64,000 nucleotides of DNA from positions 12,632-76,631 of the forward strand of contig CAZIDN010000011.1 in the NCBI GenBank assembly GCA_964537875.1, given 5' to 3'. Under the pieces are notes generated by a model. It searched no databases. It was not told the origin of the DNA and saw only the letters and a program-made list of their open reading frames with translations. Shown here piece after piece: positions 1-9,900 of the stretch; within the stretch, counting starts at the first letter, position 1, and every line of letters starts with the position of its first letter. Source of the DNA: JAPKZH01 sp964537875 (GTDB lineage: Bacteria; Acidobacteriota; Aminicenantia; Aminicenantales; UBA4085). A program made the position numbers and the translations under genes.

Positions 1-264
1 CCCCAGGGCCGCCGACAGCTCTGCTTTTTGCAAGACGAACAGAACGGCGAAACCTATAAACAGCACCAGGGCGATGCCATCTTTGAAAACCGTTTTTATC
101 GTGAAAATCGCAAAAAATAGAAATGCCAGCTGAAAATAGAGGATAAAAATGAAAAGATCGCCCGTTAGCGCTATCGCATACCCTATTGATATTAAGGCGA
201 TTAGAACTGTCAGAAAATTCCTCAATCGCTTTTTCCCGGGCGCTTTTTCGGCTATAGCCCTCAT
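1..264 (-). CDS. Membrane protein, 3' end cut by window edge
   Basis: An open frame runs on the minus strand from an ATG at 264 to the window edge: 88 codons with no stop. It has a good ribosome binding site (GGAGAGAAGGAG) just upstream. The product starts MRAIAEKAPGKKRLRNF and is then strongly hydrophobic, with about two or three membrane segments (FLTVLIALISIGYAIAL, a LFIFILYFQLAFLFFAIF stretch, and IALVLFIGFAVLFVL). The positive N-terminus suggests it stays inside. I do not recognise the family. It is divergent from the Tat protein at 485. Confidence 0.6.
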   Translation of the reverse strand, partial: MRAIAEKAPGKKRLRNFLTVLIALISIGYAIALTGDLFIFILYFQLAFLFFAIFTIKTVFKDGIALVLFIGFAVLFVLQKAELSAALG

Positions 265-484
265 GATATAAAGCTCCTTCTCTCCTTAGACGACGCCATG
301 TTGCGTTTTCTTCCAATTCGGTGAAAGTGCGAGAAACCGCCTACTTTGTCGTAAAGCCGGGGGTGCCTCTAAACGTTCTCGGGATGCTAGCTCGAATACC
401 GTTTCTATTGACAGACGCCGTGCGTTTAGGGGATTCTATCCAGGATTGAGCTGAGCCCATAATCCGGACGAAGGAGAAATGCCC

Positions 485-1726
485 ATGACGACACGCAGAG
501 AGTTCATTCGCGATTCGGCGGTCCTGGCCGGCGCAGCGGCCATTGGGGGACGGACTCTCGATGCCTGGCCGGGATTAGCGCGGCCGGCCAAGAGCAGGGT
601 CGTCTCGGTCGCTGTCGCCGACATGCTTGTTGAAGGGAAGTACAATCCCGAGGCCGTCGGCCGCGCTTACGAGGCCGGGTTGAAGGAGCTGACCGGCGAA
701 AAGAAAGCGGCTGGCGCCTGGGCTTCTCTTTTCTCGCCCGACGATGTCGTAGGGATAAAGATCAATTGTATCGGGGCTCCGAAGATCTCGACGTCCCTGG
801 AATCCGTCCGGGCGGCGATTGCCGGGCTGAAGAGCGCCGGCGTGCGCGAAAATAATATCATCGTCTGGGACCGGACCGACCGCGAGCTACCCCGGACGGG
901 GCTGACCATCAACAAGGGTGCGGAAGGCGTCCGGGTCAAGGGCGTTTCGACGAAACCGGAGGCGGTCCTGCCCTGGGTCGAGGGATATGACAAGAGCGCT
1001 TATATTTCGCTCGAGGACGGCACCCTGAAGAAGTTCAAGGAGCTGGCCAAGCGGAACTTCACGGAGAGCGCCTCCCACCGGGAAATCTTCAACTCCGTGA
1101 CCTGGCTGTGGACGCTCATCCAGCAGGGGAATGCGGACGCCCAGAAGTACAGCCAGGACATCCGGCGGCTGTACACGGACTACAGCGACCGGGAAGGGAT
1201 CAAGCGGATCGCCGAGGAGGTCGCCGGCCGGTTTGACGGCGTCGTCATCGAGGACGAGGAAAAGTCCTGCTTCGCCGAAATCGTCACGCGGGAGATTACG
1301 AAACTTGTCAACATCGCCGTCCTCAAACACAATGAGGACAGCGGCGTAACCTGGGCCACCAAGAACATCGGTCTGGGCGTGACCACGAACAAGGTCCGCT
1401 TCCACATCGACTTCTGCGCCCGGGCGATTTCCGAGATCCTCAGCCATCCCTGCCTCAAGGACAAGATGGTGCTCCATATCGGCGAAGCGGCGAAGATCTC
1501 GATCGTCAGCGTTGCCGGGGTCCGGATGGCCTACGACAACCGGATCTTCTTCAGCCGCGACCCGGTGGCCATGGACCGGATCGGGCTCGACATCCTCGAG
1601 GCCAAGCGGGCGGAGCAGGGCCTGGAGTCGATCCGGAAAGAGGCCGGCCATGTGGCCGCCTGCGCCCGCCGCGGCCTGGGAACCGACGACCTCTCGCGCG
1701 TCGATCTCCGCGAGATCAAGGCCTGA
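485..1726 (+). CDS. DUF362 domain protein with Tat signal
   Basis: The N-terminus carries a twin-arginine signal (TTRREFIRDSAVLAGAAAIGG), so the protein is probably exported folded. The body has DUF362-type features: the segment VVGIKINCIGAPKISTSLE, and a later stretch ending in RDPVAMDRIGLDILE. DUF362 proteins are poorly characterised and are often linked to Fe-S or redox chemistry; no clear CxxC cluster is visible here, only scattered Cys. Two in-frame ATGs exist (479 and 485). The AAGGAG box at 471-476 is too close to the first, so 485 is preferred. It stands alone, and function is unknown. Confidence 0.75.
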   Translation: MTTRREFIRDSAVLAGAAAIGGRTLDAWPGLARPAKSRVVSVAVADMLVEGKYNPEAVGRAYEAGLKELTGEKKAAGAWASLFSPDDVVGIKINCIGAPKISTSLESVRAAIAGLKSAGVRENNIIVWDRTDRELPRTGLTINKGAEGVRVKGVSTKPEAVLPWVEGYDKSAYISLEDGTLKKFKELAKRNFTESASHREIFNSVTWLWTLIQQGNADAQKYSQDIRRLYTDYSDREGIKRIAEEVAGRFDGVVIEDEEKSCFAEIVTREITKLVNIAVLKHNEDSGVTWATKNIGLGVTTNKVRFHIDFCARAISEILSHPCLKDKMVLHIGEAAKISIVSVAGVRMAYDNRIFFSRDPVAMDRIGLDILEAKRAEQGLESIRKEAGHVAACARRGLGTDDLSRVDLREIKA

Positions 1727-1855
1727 GCCGGGCCTGGACGCTCTTGTCCTTCCGCATATCTGCTCATTCAGCCGGGCAACTGCCGCGAGTTCAGGGAGCC
1801 GCTTGAGAAAACCCCCCTTGACGTCACCGTCATCTTCCTATTGAAAAGAAAATAA

Positions 1856-1890
1856 TTGACATCTTGTGATACGTATATTATATGTATTAC
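1856..1890 (+). promoter_or_regulatory. Promoter with overlapping palindromic operator
   Basis: TTGACA at 1856-1861 is followed 17 bases later by TATATG at 1879-1884, a good sigma-70 pair. Overlapping the -10 is an imperfect 25-bp dyad (1866-1890) with half-sites GTGATACGTATA and GTAATACATATA around a central T. That is the expected layout for repression by the RHH antitoxin encoded just downstream. Confidence 0.6.
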
Positions 1891-1901
1891 AGAGGTGACA
1901 G

Positions 1902-2120
1902 ATGATGTCCGTATTATGCGTGCGTTTGCCCGAAGAAATATATAAAAGGCTGGACGTGCTTGCCAAAAAGACAAGGCGAACCAAAACATCTTTCGTCAAA
2001 GAAATCATCGAAGACTCCCTGGCGGATTTCGAAGAAGGCTATACGGCGCTCGAGCGGCTGAACGAAAAGAACGCCAAGTACCTGACCACCGAGGAGTTGG
2101 AGAAGAAGCTTGGCTTTTAG
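1902..2120 (+). CDS. Ribbon-helix-helix antitoxin, RelB-like
   Basis: A 72-residue protein. The N-terminal strand (SVLCVRLPEEIYKRLDVLAKK) and following helices (TKTSFVKEIIEDSLADFEE) match the ribbon-helix-helix fold of CopG/RelB-type antitoxins, which bind their own operator as dimers. The C-terminal tail would wrap the toxin. A GAGG box at 1892-1895 supports start at 1902 or the adjacent ATG at 1905. The toxin gene overlaps its 3' end by 11 bases, so translation is probably coupled. It is likely autorepressed through the dyad at 1866-1890. Confidence 0.8.
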   Translation: MMSVLCVRLPEEIYKRLDVLAKKTRRTKTSFVKEIIEDSLADFEEGYTALERLNEKNAKYLTTEELEKKLGF

Positions 2121-2373
2121 CCTCATCTGGCACGAGAAGGTCCTCAAGGATTTTGAATCAATAAATGCCGAGGATGCCGAGAGGGTCAAAGAACGGATAA
2201 AAAAATATCTGGCCCTGAATCCTGAGATTTTGGGAAAGCCGCTCAAAGGAATGTTCAAAGGATTATTCAGCTATCGGATCGGGGTATATCGGATCATCTA
2301 TACAATGGACAGGGCTGAAAACACGATCCGGATTCTGCATGTGAAACACAGAAAAGAGGCGTACAGGCGATAG
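2110..2373 (+). CDS. RelE/ParE-family toxin
   Basis: An 87-residue protein from a TTG start inside the antitoxin 3' end. It has the RelE/ParE layout: N-terminal strand and two helices (HEKVLKDFESINAEDAERVKERIKKYL), then the beta sheet (FSYRIGVYRIIYTMD) and the C-terminal IRILHVKHRKEAYRR. RelE-type toxins cut mRNA on the ribosome, whereas ParE toxins poison gyrase. The conserved Arg and Tyr/His in the last strands fit the RNase branch, but the target cannot be fixed from sequence. It closely resembles the remnant at 11941-12072. Confidence 0.8.
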   Translation: MAFSLIWHEKVLKDFESINAEDAERVKERIKKYLALNPEILGKPLKGMFKGLFSYRIGVYRIIYTMDRAENTIRILHVKHRKEAYRR

Positions 2374-2424
2374 AGTTCGTCCAGCAAATCAAGTATCATT
2401 TTATTTCCGAATTCATCCAGAAAA

Positions 2425-2712
2425 TCAGGGAGTTTTTTCCTCTTCGATCCGGAAAATGACTTTGGCCATCGGATCCGGACACTGATATTCCGAAGTAATG
2501 TTGAGAATGTTGTTTTCCGGATCCGTGGGCACGCTGGCCGCTATCAGCGGCTGGAGAATGCTGCCGAGGGCAAACAGGCAGACGCTGTCTCCGGCCGGAA
2601 TTTCAAGGCGTGCGTTACGAACGAAGAAAGTCGTTCCTGCCTTGGCCCGGCTGCACGGCCCCTCGACCTTGACGATCGTGATTCTAAAATTTTTGAGTTT
2701 CATGGCGCTCAC
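2425..2712 (-). CDS. TIGR04076-like small protein
   Basis: A 95-residue protein containing FRITIVKVEGPCSRAKAGTT, then PAGDSVCLFALGSILQPLIAA and the C-terminal CPDPMAKVIFRIE. This order (GxxF...G..C..AL..L.P...CPDP...FRI) resembles the small cysteine-containing TIGR04076 family of unknown function. It begins with GTG at 2712, overlapping the upstream stop as GTGA; an in-frame ATG at 2703 is an alternative start. Translation is probably coupled to the exported protein upstream. No function is assigned. Confidence 0.6.
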   Translation of the reverse strand: MSAMKLKNFRITIVKVEGPCSRAKAGTTFFVRNARLEIPAGDSVCLFALGSILQPLIAASVPTDPENNILNITSEYQCPDPMAKVIFRIEEEKTP

Positions 2713-3494
2713 TTTATCGCGACACCCATCGTGTCTCGGTGGATATCGATCAGCGTTCTCATGTAGGGACCGATCTCGCCGGGATCGCTGAAACCGGCTT
2801 GGCGCGCGGCAGAATCCCTTTTTTCTTTGGGAATGTCGGCGCTCTCAGCCCAGTGTTTCAGATCACGGTAGCATCCGAGTGTATACAAATCCCAAGTGGC
2901 TCCTTGATCGCGCACGAAAATCATGTTCTCCGGCCGGCCTGTGGCGATCTGGTAGGCGTTTTCCATCTCGCGTTCCTTGAACAGTTCCTCTTGCTTTCCC
3001 GGAAGCGCGACGAAGATTTCGATATGGTAGTAGGCTGTGCCGGTAAATTCTTTTTTCACCGATTCGAGCGGAGGCCCCATCACGAAGATATCTTCCCGCC
3101 AGGCTGAACAGGCATTGAGTTTTTGGCTGAATTCCTTTTGAGAAAGAGACGAAGACTCGTCGGCTTTCTTTCGCTGGGAAACCCTTTCTTTCGAATAGTA
3201 TTCGGTGTAGCTCCCCATGGGAAAGAGAAGCATGAGGTCCCATTGGTCGCCTTGCGTGTGACGCCACCAAAGAGGACGCTCGTCTCCCGACGCATCATAT
3301 GCGGCCATCCGGTTTTTATAGAGAGCAATCAGATCAAGAAGCTTTCCCGGCGCTGCCCGGACAAACGTGGTTTTATACAAGTAGGGCTGCTCTGATGACG
3401 GCGGTGATCCTGCCGTTAGGGCGGCACTGGATAGAAGAGCTAGAAGCGCCAAGAACACCAAGAACATCGACATTTGCTTTAAACGATTTCTCAT
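2709..3494 (-). CDS. Exported protein with two dimeric alpha/beta-barrel-like repeats
   Basis: An ATG at 3494 is preceded by AGGAGGACTT, so this start is chosen over an upstream frame extension. Residues 1-30 form a signal peptide (MRNRLKQMSMFLVFLALLALLSSAALTAG). The mature part holds two related halves: YLYKTTFVRAAPGKLLDLIA...WDLMLLFPMGSY and YYHIEIFVALPGKQEELFKE...WDLYTLGCYRDL. Each looks like a ferredoxin-like alpha/beta-barrel unit (NIPSNAP/ABM-like), suggesting internal duplication. It is the first gene of a two-gene operon with the TIGR04076-like protein. Function is not known. Confidence 0.6.
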   Translation of the reverse strand: MRNRLKQMSMFLVFLALLALLSSAALTAGSPPSSEQPYLYKTTFVRAAPGKLLDLIALYKNRMAAYDASGDERPLWWRHTQGDQWDLMLLFPMGSYTEYYSKERVSQRKKADESSSLSQKEFSQKLNACSAWREDIFVMGPPLESVKKEFTGTAYYHIEIFVALPGKQEELFKEREMENAYQIATGRPENMIFVRDQGATWDLYTLGCYRDLKHWAESADIPKEKRDSAARQAGFSDPGEIGPYMRTLIDIHRDTMGVAIK

Positions 3495-3637
3495 AAGTCC
3501 TCCTTGAATAAATCGGTGACGCTTAGTCAATTTCCCTGATATCATATCAGAATTAGGAAATTAGGTAAGTGAAATCTGGGGATACGGTTTTGTGTTCTCC
3601 GGATATTTATTATGGTAGAATCTAAGAAGCGTTAGGA

Positions 3638-6600
3638 ATGAAAAAAAACAAAACAGATTCGACCCTAGTCAAAGATATCGCCCTTCGCTTCCCCAACGCG
3701 GTCTTGCTGAAAGCTTCCGCCGGCTCCGGGAAAACCCACGCCCTGTCTCTCCGCTTCGTCCAATTCCTCCTGTCCGCTGCTGTCGGCAAGAACGACCTGG
3801 CCAACATCCTAGCCATCACTTTCACTAAAAACGCGGCCCGGGAGATGAAAACCCGGATCCTGAAGTGGCTGAAAGATTGCTATTTCGAAGACGAGAAGGA
3901 AGCCGGGCAGGTCCTGGACGTCGTCTCGCTCTCGCGCCGGGCCCTGGCCGGCCGGGCCGAGGAAGTCCTGGATAATATCCTGACCCGCTACACGGATTTT
4001 CAAGTCGAAACAATCGACAGCTTCATGGCTTCTATCTTCAAAGCGTCCACCCTGGATCTGGGCTTCCCGCCCTATTTTGAGATCGTCCTGGACAATTCCG
4101 ACCTGATCGAATACGCCTTCAACCGCTATTTGCGCATGGTCAGGCCCGGCTCAAAGGATGGCGAAACATTTCGAGAGATCGCCGATTTGATCTTGGCTTC
4201 GCAGGGCGCGAACGCCTATTATCCCTGGGATCCAACGAGCCTTATCCTGGACAAACTCAAATCTCTCTATGCCAAGCTCGCGGCCCAGAAAGGCGAGCCG
4301 GCCAGGGAAAATTTCGAAAAGCGGCGGGTCGAGATTCAGAAAAAAATCGAGAGGGAAGTGAAAAAACTCCAGGCTCTCATCGGAGAATCCGGTCTCGAGC
4401 CTAACACTCGGTCGGGCTTTTTCTCCAAAGTCGAGCCGGCCGTAAGCAGCCGGAAATTTTCCGACATCATCGGAGCGAGTTTCAAGACCAACCCGGTGAA
4501 AAAGCCCGGAAAATCCGCTCCCAGCAGGGCGGTCGAGAAAATTGATCGCGCCTGGAAGCAGCTCGAAAGCACCGCCAATGAGTACCGCTATCTCTACGCC
4601 CGGGAATTCTTCCATCCCTATCTCATGGCCTATGAATCTTTCGCCGAGACCCTGGAGCAGGTCAAGCGCCGCCGGGAGACCGTGTTCATCGAGGACATCA
4701 ACAAGCGTCTGGCCGGCTACATCGACCAGATGATCATCCCGGACATCTATTTCCGGCTGGGCGACCGCATCTTCCATTACCTGGTCGACGAATTCCAGGA
4801 CACCTCGCCCATCCAGTGGACGAACATGCTGCCTCTCATCGAGAACTCGCTGGCCGTGTCGGGGAGCTTTTTCGCCGTCGGCGACACCAAGCAGGCGATC
4901 TTTGGCTTCAGGGAGGCCGACTATCGCATCATGAAAGAGATTGAGGAGCGGGCGGCCGAGTATTTCGGGTCGGTGGAGATTGATGTCAGGGAGCTTGATA
5001 AGAATTACCGCAGCTTTGAAAAAATCCTGAAATTTACGCGCGATATCTTCCCCAAAAAACTGAACGATTTCGACGACTATAGAAGAATCAACGAGGGCCA
5101 GGCCGGGAGCGGGGAAGAGGTGGATGATGCGGCGAGCGGGGGCGGCGACGGAGGGGAGCGCGAAGGGGGTGCCGGCAACAAAAAACCTCTTTACGAGTTT
5201 GAGCAAGAGGTGATTGAGAAGAATAGAGGCAAGGGATTCGTGGACGTGGTCGTGCTGGAGAAGGGCGGAGGGGCGGGCGAAGAAGAAGCAGAGGCTCAGG
5301 CGGAAGCAGCAGATACGGCAGAGGCTGAGGCAGATGAGGCCGAAGACGAGGTCCCCGAGAAGGCCGAGATTCAAAGACGCGTCGAAGAGCTGCTCGCCCG
5401 CGGCTATAAATATTCAGATATCGCTGTCCTTACATACAGAAACGATTCGGTCGTCAACGTAGCGTCTTGGCTCAATGAGAAAGACATCCCGTTTATCCCC
5501 TACAGCAGCCTGGACATCAGGACTCGTAAAATCACGGGAGAGCTGATGGCGCTTCTCCGGTTCCTGGATTCGCCGCCCGATGATCTTTCATTCAGCGTGT
5601 TTTTATTGGGCGATGTGCTGAGGACGAAAATGGAGCAGGATGGGGTGGCGGCGCCGCCCGGCCAGTGGAACGATTTCCTCTTTGACTGCCGGCGGAAGGG
5701 AAAGCGCCCAATCTATGTGGCATTCCGGTCGCGCTATGCCGAGCTCTGGGAGCGGTATTTCGACCGGTCATTCAGGTCGGTCGGCTATTATCCGCTCTAC
5801 GACCTGGTGACCCTTATCTATCGTGTTTTCAACGTGTTCGAGCTGTTCCCTGACGAGGAGGCGGCCCTGGCCAAGTTCATGGAATCCATCAAAGACTTCG
5901 AGAGCATGGGCCGCAATGATTTGCGCGAATTTTTAAAATATGCGGAGCAGGGAGCGGAAGGAGCATGGGGCGGAGGATGGAGAGGCGGAGCCCGGGCGGC
6001 TGCGGGCAGCAGCCAGGAAGCCGCCTGGAATATCGATGTGCCCCTTGACATCGACGCGGTCAAGATCATGACCATCCACAAAGCCAAGGGCCTGGGATTC
6101 CCGGTGGTCATTTTACTTTTGTATGGGGAGGGTTATAAGCCGCCGGAATTTTTTATCGACGCGGACGACGAGTCGGTGCGTGTTTATAAAATCAACAAGG
6201 GGCTGGCCGACGCCCACGAGGAATTGAGAAGGATCTACGAAGACACCAGGCTCAGGGACGATGTGAACAGGCTGAACACTCTCTATGTGGCGCTGACAAG
6301 GGCGAAGGAAGAGCTGCATGTGGTCGGTGTGAAGTCCAAGTCTAAAAAGCCGAAGTATCCGTTCGATTTAATCGAGGACGGCCGGCTCGGAGAGCCGCGG
6401 CCGAAAGTCATAGAGCAGGCGCCGCCGGCCCTGCCCGAAGCGGCTATGCTCCGCTTCGCCGAGCCGTTCGAGATTGCGGCCAATCCGCGCGCCGCGCTCA
6501 ATTTCGAGAACATCCGGCGCGGGAACTTAGCCCACGAGATCCTGGCCGAGCTGGAGTACGTGCGCGGAGGAAGCGCGGGATGGGAAGCGGAAGTCGCCGG

Positions 6601-6997
6601 AGTCATCCAGAAAATCCGGCCGAGGGAATGGGAGCAGACGCTTTATGAAAATGTCGGGCGAGCGGTCGCCGCGTATTTCGGAGAAGCGGGCTCGCCGCTT
6701 GGCGAATATTTTGAGGAACGGGAGGGGCGGCGGGTGCTGCGGGAATTCAACTACTGCGACGCAGGAGGGAACGTTTATCGCATGGACCGCGTCGTGCTGG
6801 ATGCGGAAGCGGTCACGATCATCGATTTTAAGACGGGCTTTGTGAACGAAAAGGAGAGACGGGAACGGCGCGATGCGGAAGACAGGCAGCAGATGCGCGA
6901 TTATATAAAAATTATCAAAGAAATCTATCCGGGGAAGCGCGTGCGCGGCATTCTGGCGCGCATCGATGAGAAACGGGCGGAGGCACTGGGATTATGA
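3638..6997 (+). CDS. addA: AddA-like UvrD-family helicase/nuclease
   Basis: An 1119-residue superfamily 1 helicase fused to a RecB-type nuclease; it acts in double-strand break end resection together with the next gene. Walker A is ASAGSGKT at 26-33, Walker B LVDEFQDT at 382-389, and motif III GDTKQAIFGF at about 415. Motif V/VI regions include VKIMTIHKAKGLGFPVV and LYVALTRAKEEL. The C-terminus carries YRMDRVV...IIDFKTG near residues 1046-1067, the PD-(D/E)XK site. A Gly/Glu/Ala-rich stretch around residues 487-570 interrupts the helicase core and is probably a disordered loop. The stop overlaps the next start as ATGA, indicating a tightly coupled operon. Confidence 0.85.
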   Translation: MKKNKTDSTLVKDIALRFPNAVLLKASAGSGKTHALSLRFVQFLLSAAVGKNDLANILAITFTKNAAREMKTRILKWLKDCYFEDEKEAGQVLDVVSLSRRALAGRAEEVLDNILTRYTDFQVETIDSFMASIFKASTLDLGFPPYFEIVLDNSDLIEYAFNRYLRMVRPGSKDGETFREIADLILASQGANAYYPWDPTSLILDKLKSLYAKLAAQKGEPARENFEKRRVEIQKKIEREVKKLQALIGESGLEPNTRSGFFSKVEPAVSSRKFSDIIGASFKTNPVKKPGKSAPSRAVEKIDRAWKQLESTANEYRYLYAREFFHPYLMAYESFAETLEQVKRRRETVFIEDINKRLAGYIDQMIIPDIYFRLGDRIFHYLVDEFQDTSPIQWTNMLPLIENSLAVSGSFFAVGDTKQAIFGFREADYRIMKEIEERAAEYFGSVEIDVRELDKNYRSFEKILKFTRDIFPKKLNDFDDYRRINEGQAGSGEEVDDAASGGGDGGEREGGAGNKKPLYEFEQEVIEKNRGKGFVDVVVLEKGGGAGEEEAEAQAEAADTAEAEADEAEDEVPEKAEIQRRVEELLARGYKYSDIAVLTYRNDSVVNVASWLNEKDIPFIPYSSLDIRTRKITGELMALLRFLDSPPDDLSFSVFLLGDVLRTKMEQDGVAAPPGQWNDFLFDCRRKGKRPIYVAFRSRYAELWERYFDRSFRSVGYYPLYDLVTLIYRVFNVFELFPDEEAALAKFMESIKDFESMGRNDLREFLKYAEQGAEGAWGGGWRGGARAAAGSSQEAAWNIDVPLDIDAVKIMTIHKAKGLGFPVVILLLYGEGYKPPEFFIDADDESVRVYKINKGLADAHEELRRIYEDTRLRDDVNRLNTLYVALTRAKEELHVVGVKSKSKKPKYPFDLIEDGRLGEPRPKVIEQAPPALPEAAMLRFAEPFEIAANPRAALNFENIRRGNLAHEILAELEYVRGGSAGWEAEVAGVIQKIRPREWEQTLYENVGRAVAAYFGEAGSPLGEYFEEREGRRVLREFNYCDAGGNVYRMDRVVLDAEAVTIIDFKTGFVNEKERRERRDAEDRQQMRDYIKIIKEIYPGKRVRGILARIDEKRAEALGL

Positions 6998-9900
6998 TCG
7001 AGCTCGTTTCGCCCCGCGACAATTTCATCCAAGCGGTCGCGGCACGGCTGCGGCTGGACGGGGAGAGAGGGGCGAAAGACAGCCCGGAGGTCGCCGGGAC
7101 TAAAGCGGGCGCGAAGGACTATTCGGGCCAATGGGTCGTCTTCCCGGAAAAGCGGCCGGCCTATTATTTGCGAAAAGCGCTGGCAGAGAGGGAGCGGACA
7201 AGCTTCATCCCTCCCGTGCTCGACTCCATGGACGGGTTTGTCAACCGGGTTTATGAGGAACGGCTGGGGATCGGCGGCAGGCTCATCGACCCGCTGGACG
7301 CGGTCGCGCTGCTGTTTGAGATCCACAGGCAGGAAGGCGGGTTTGGGAGTGCAAGTAGCACCCCGGGAAGCGGCGTTCTCGGAGAAACGTGGGACCGAGG
7401 CGGACCAGCGGGGGGCTCGCAGGGCGGCGGCAAGAAAAAGAGAGGAGCTCTCGGTCATGACCACTTCTTATCGGCCGACAGCTTTTTCCCGCTGGGCATG
7501 AAAATCTATCACGACCTCGAAGAGCTATGCCTGGCCGGGGCCCGGACAAGCGATATCCGCGAGCTGGACCTGAGCCGCGAGTTCGAAGAAAAGATTTCGC
7601 CCGAGGCGCGGGGGAGACTCCAGTCTCTGGCGGCTTTTTATGAAAAGTTTTATGCGGTGGTAGGGGAGCGGGGATATTCCACGCCGGGATCGCGATCCAG
7701 AGCCGTGCTCGACGGGCTGAGGCCGGAGCTATTTACCGATATCGAGAAGATCATTTTCGCCGGTTTTTATTCGCTGACAAAAGTTGAGCGGCAGATCATC
7801 CGGACCATGATGAATTGGGAAAATTGCTCGCTCTTGCTGATGAAAGGCAGGGGACTGGAGTCGCTGCTGGCAGAGCTTGGCCCGGAGGGGGTAGCGTTGA
7901 TCGAGAGGGCGCAAGAAGAGATTGAGCCGGAAATCGAATTCTATAAAAGCCCCGACACGCACGGTCAGATCTTCGCCTTCAACAAGGCGATGGAAGAGAA
8001 GCTCCGGGACCGGGCGCTCGGCGAAAAACAGGCGGTCATTTTGCCCGCCGCGGAAACGCTCTTTCCGCTTTACCAGCAAACCCTCACCGCGCTGGACGAT
8101 GACGACTATAACATCTCCATGGGCTATCCGCTGTCGCGGACGCCGATCTATACATTTTTTGACCAGTTGATGGAGCTCGTCCAGTCGCGCGACGAGGACG
8201 GCCGCCTGTATGGGCCGCACTATCTGCGGTTTGTCCTGCATCCGTACACAAAAAATATCTATTTTCCGGCGGGGACAGGCACCGAGGCGGGGGGGGGAGA
8301 AGAGGAAAAGCGGGCGGACCTGACCCGCATCCTTTTCCACGCCATCGAGGGCGAGATGACCCAGGGGCGGCGCAGGACGAAGTCGTTCTGGAAGCTCGAC
8401 GAGATCGAGAGCGATGCGGCGGTAGGCGAAGCCGTCGAGGAAATGCTCAAGGGCGTCGAGAATCCGCCGGAGGCGGCGAGCCTTATGGAACACCTGCGCT
8501 CGATCCACGCCAACACCATCGGGCTGTTTGGAGAGATCCGGAACGTCGGCGATTTCGCGGCGAAGATGGCCCGCGTCCTCGATTATGTCTATGAGAATAG
8601 CACGGCCCGGCTGCATCATTTCTTCCATCCGTTCGCGGAAGCGTTCACCCGGCAGCTCGACGGGCTGGGGAAGTCGCTGCTCGAGGGGATGGAGTTTGAG
8701 GACAGGGGCGGATATTTCAATTTATTCCGGAAGGTGGTCGCGTCGGGGACCGTGCCTTTCGAGGGGACGCCGCTCCGCGGGCTTCAAGTGCTCGGATTCT
8801 GGGAAGCGCGGTGCATTCCTTTCGAGGACGTCTCGATCATGGACGTGAACGAGGACGTGCTGCCGTCATTCAGGCGGGAGGACACGCTGCTGCCGTTTGC
8901 GGCCCGGAAACGGCTCGGTCTGCCGACCTACCAGGAGAACGAGCGGCGGATGGAATATTACCTGGATACTCTGGTGCGGGGAGCGCGGAAGGTGCGGCTT
9001 TTCTTCGTGGAGAACAACGACAAAGAGCGGAGCCGGTTTGTCGAGAAGCTCGTTTGGGAAAGGCAGAAGCGGGAAAGAGAGCGTACCGCGGATAAATATG
9101 TGAAGACGATCCAGTATCGAGTCGCCCTGACGCGGGGCGAGACGCCTCCGGTGGAGAAGAGCGGGGGAGTGGCCGAATTTTTGCGCGGGATCAAGTTTTC
9201 GGCCACGGCGCTGGATATGTACCTGCGGTGCCCTCTCCAGTTCTATTATTCCCGTGTCCTGGGGATCGAAGAGAAAGAGGAGATCGGCGAGCAGATGGAG
9301 AAGAAAGACATCGGCTCGTTTGTCCATAACGTCCTGGAAGAGTATTTCAGGAAGTTCGCGGGAAGAGCGGTGAGGGAGCGGGATTTGGATATCGGGGAGC
9401 TCGACCGGATCATCGGCCGGAAGTTTGAAGAGAGCTACGGCGGCGATATGGCCGGGAGCGCCTATTTGTTGAAGCTTCAGGTTGAGCGGCACCTCGAGGA
9501 GTTCGTCGCGAACTACCAGATCCCGGTGATCAGGGATCTGGCGAAGCAGGGCAAGCCGCTAGTTATATTGGGCTTGGAGCAGTTCGTCGAGGCCGAGATC
9601 AGCGGGGGAAAATTCGAGCTTTCCGCGCGCCTGGACCGAAGCGAGAAGCGCGGCGACGACATCTATATTTTGGACTACAAGACGGGCGCCAGCGAGAAAT
9701 CCGTCGGGATCAATTTTAAAAAACTCGAGCCGGACAACCGGGAATCCTGGAGCGAAGCGATCGGCAGCGTCCAGATCCCCTTTTACAACCTCGTGTACTC
9801 GCGGGCGCTCGATCTGCCGCGCGAGCGCGTCCAAAGCCGCTTCCTGATGCTGGGGAAGAGCCATCTCAGCCCCAAGATCGAATACTCGCCGTATGACACG

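Noticed and set aside
887..1651. Long open frame antisense to the DUF362 gene
   Set aside because: It mirrors the codon bias of the GC-rich gene on the other strand, has no ribosome binding site and no recognisable motif.
4151..5374. 407-codon frame antisense to the AddA-like gene
   Set aside because: It lies fully within a well supported helicase gene; its product is Leu/Phe rich without any family match.
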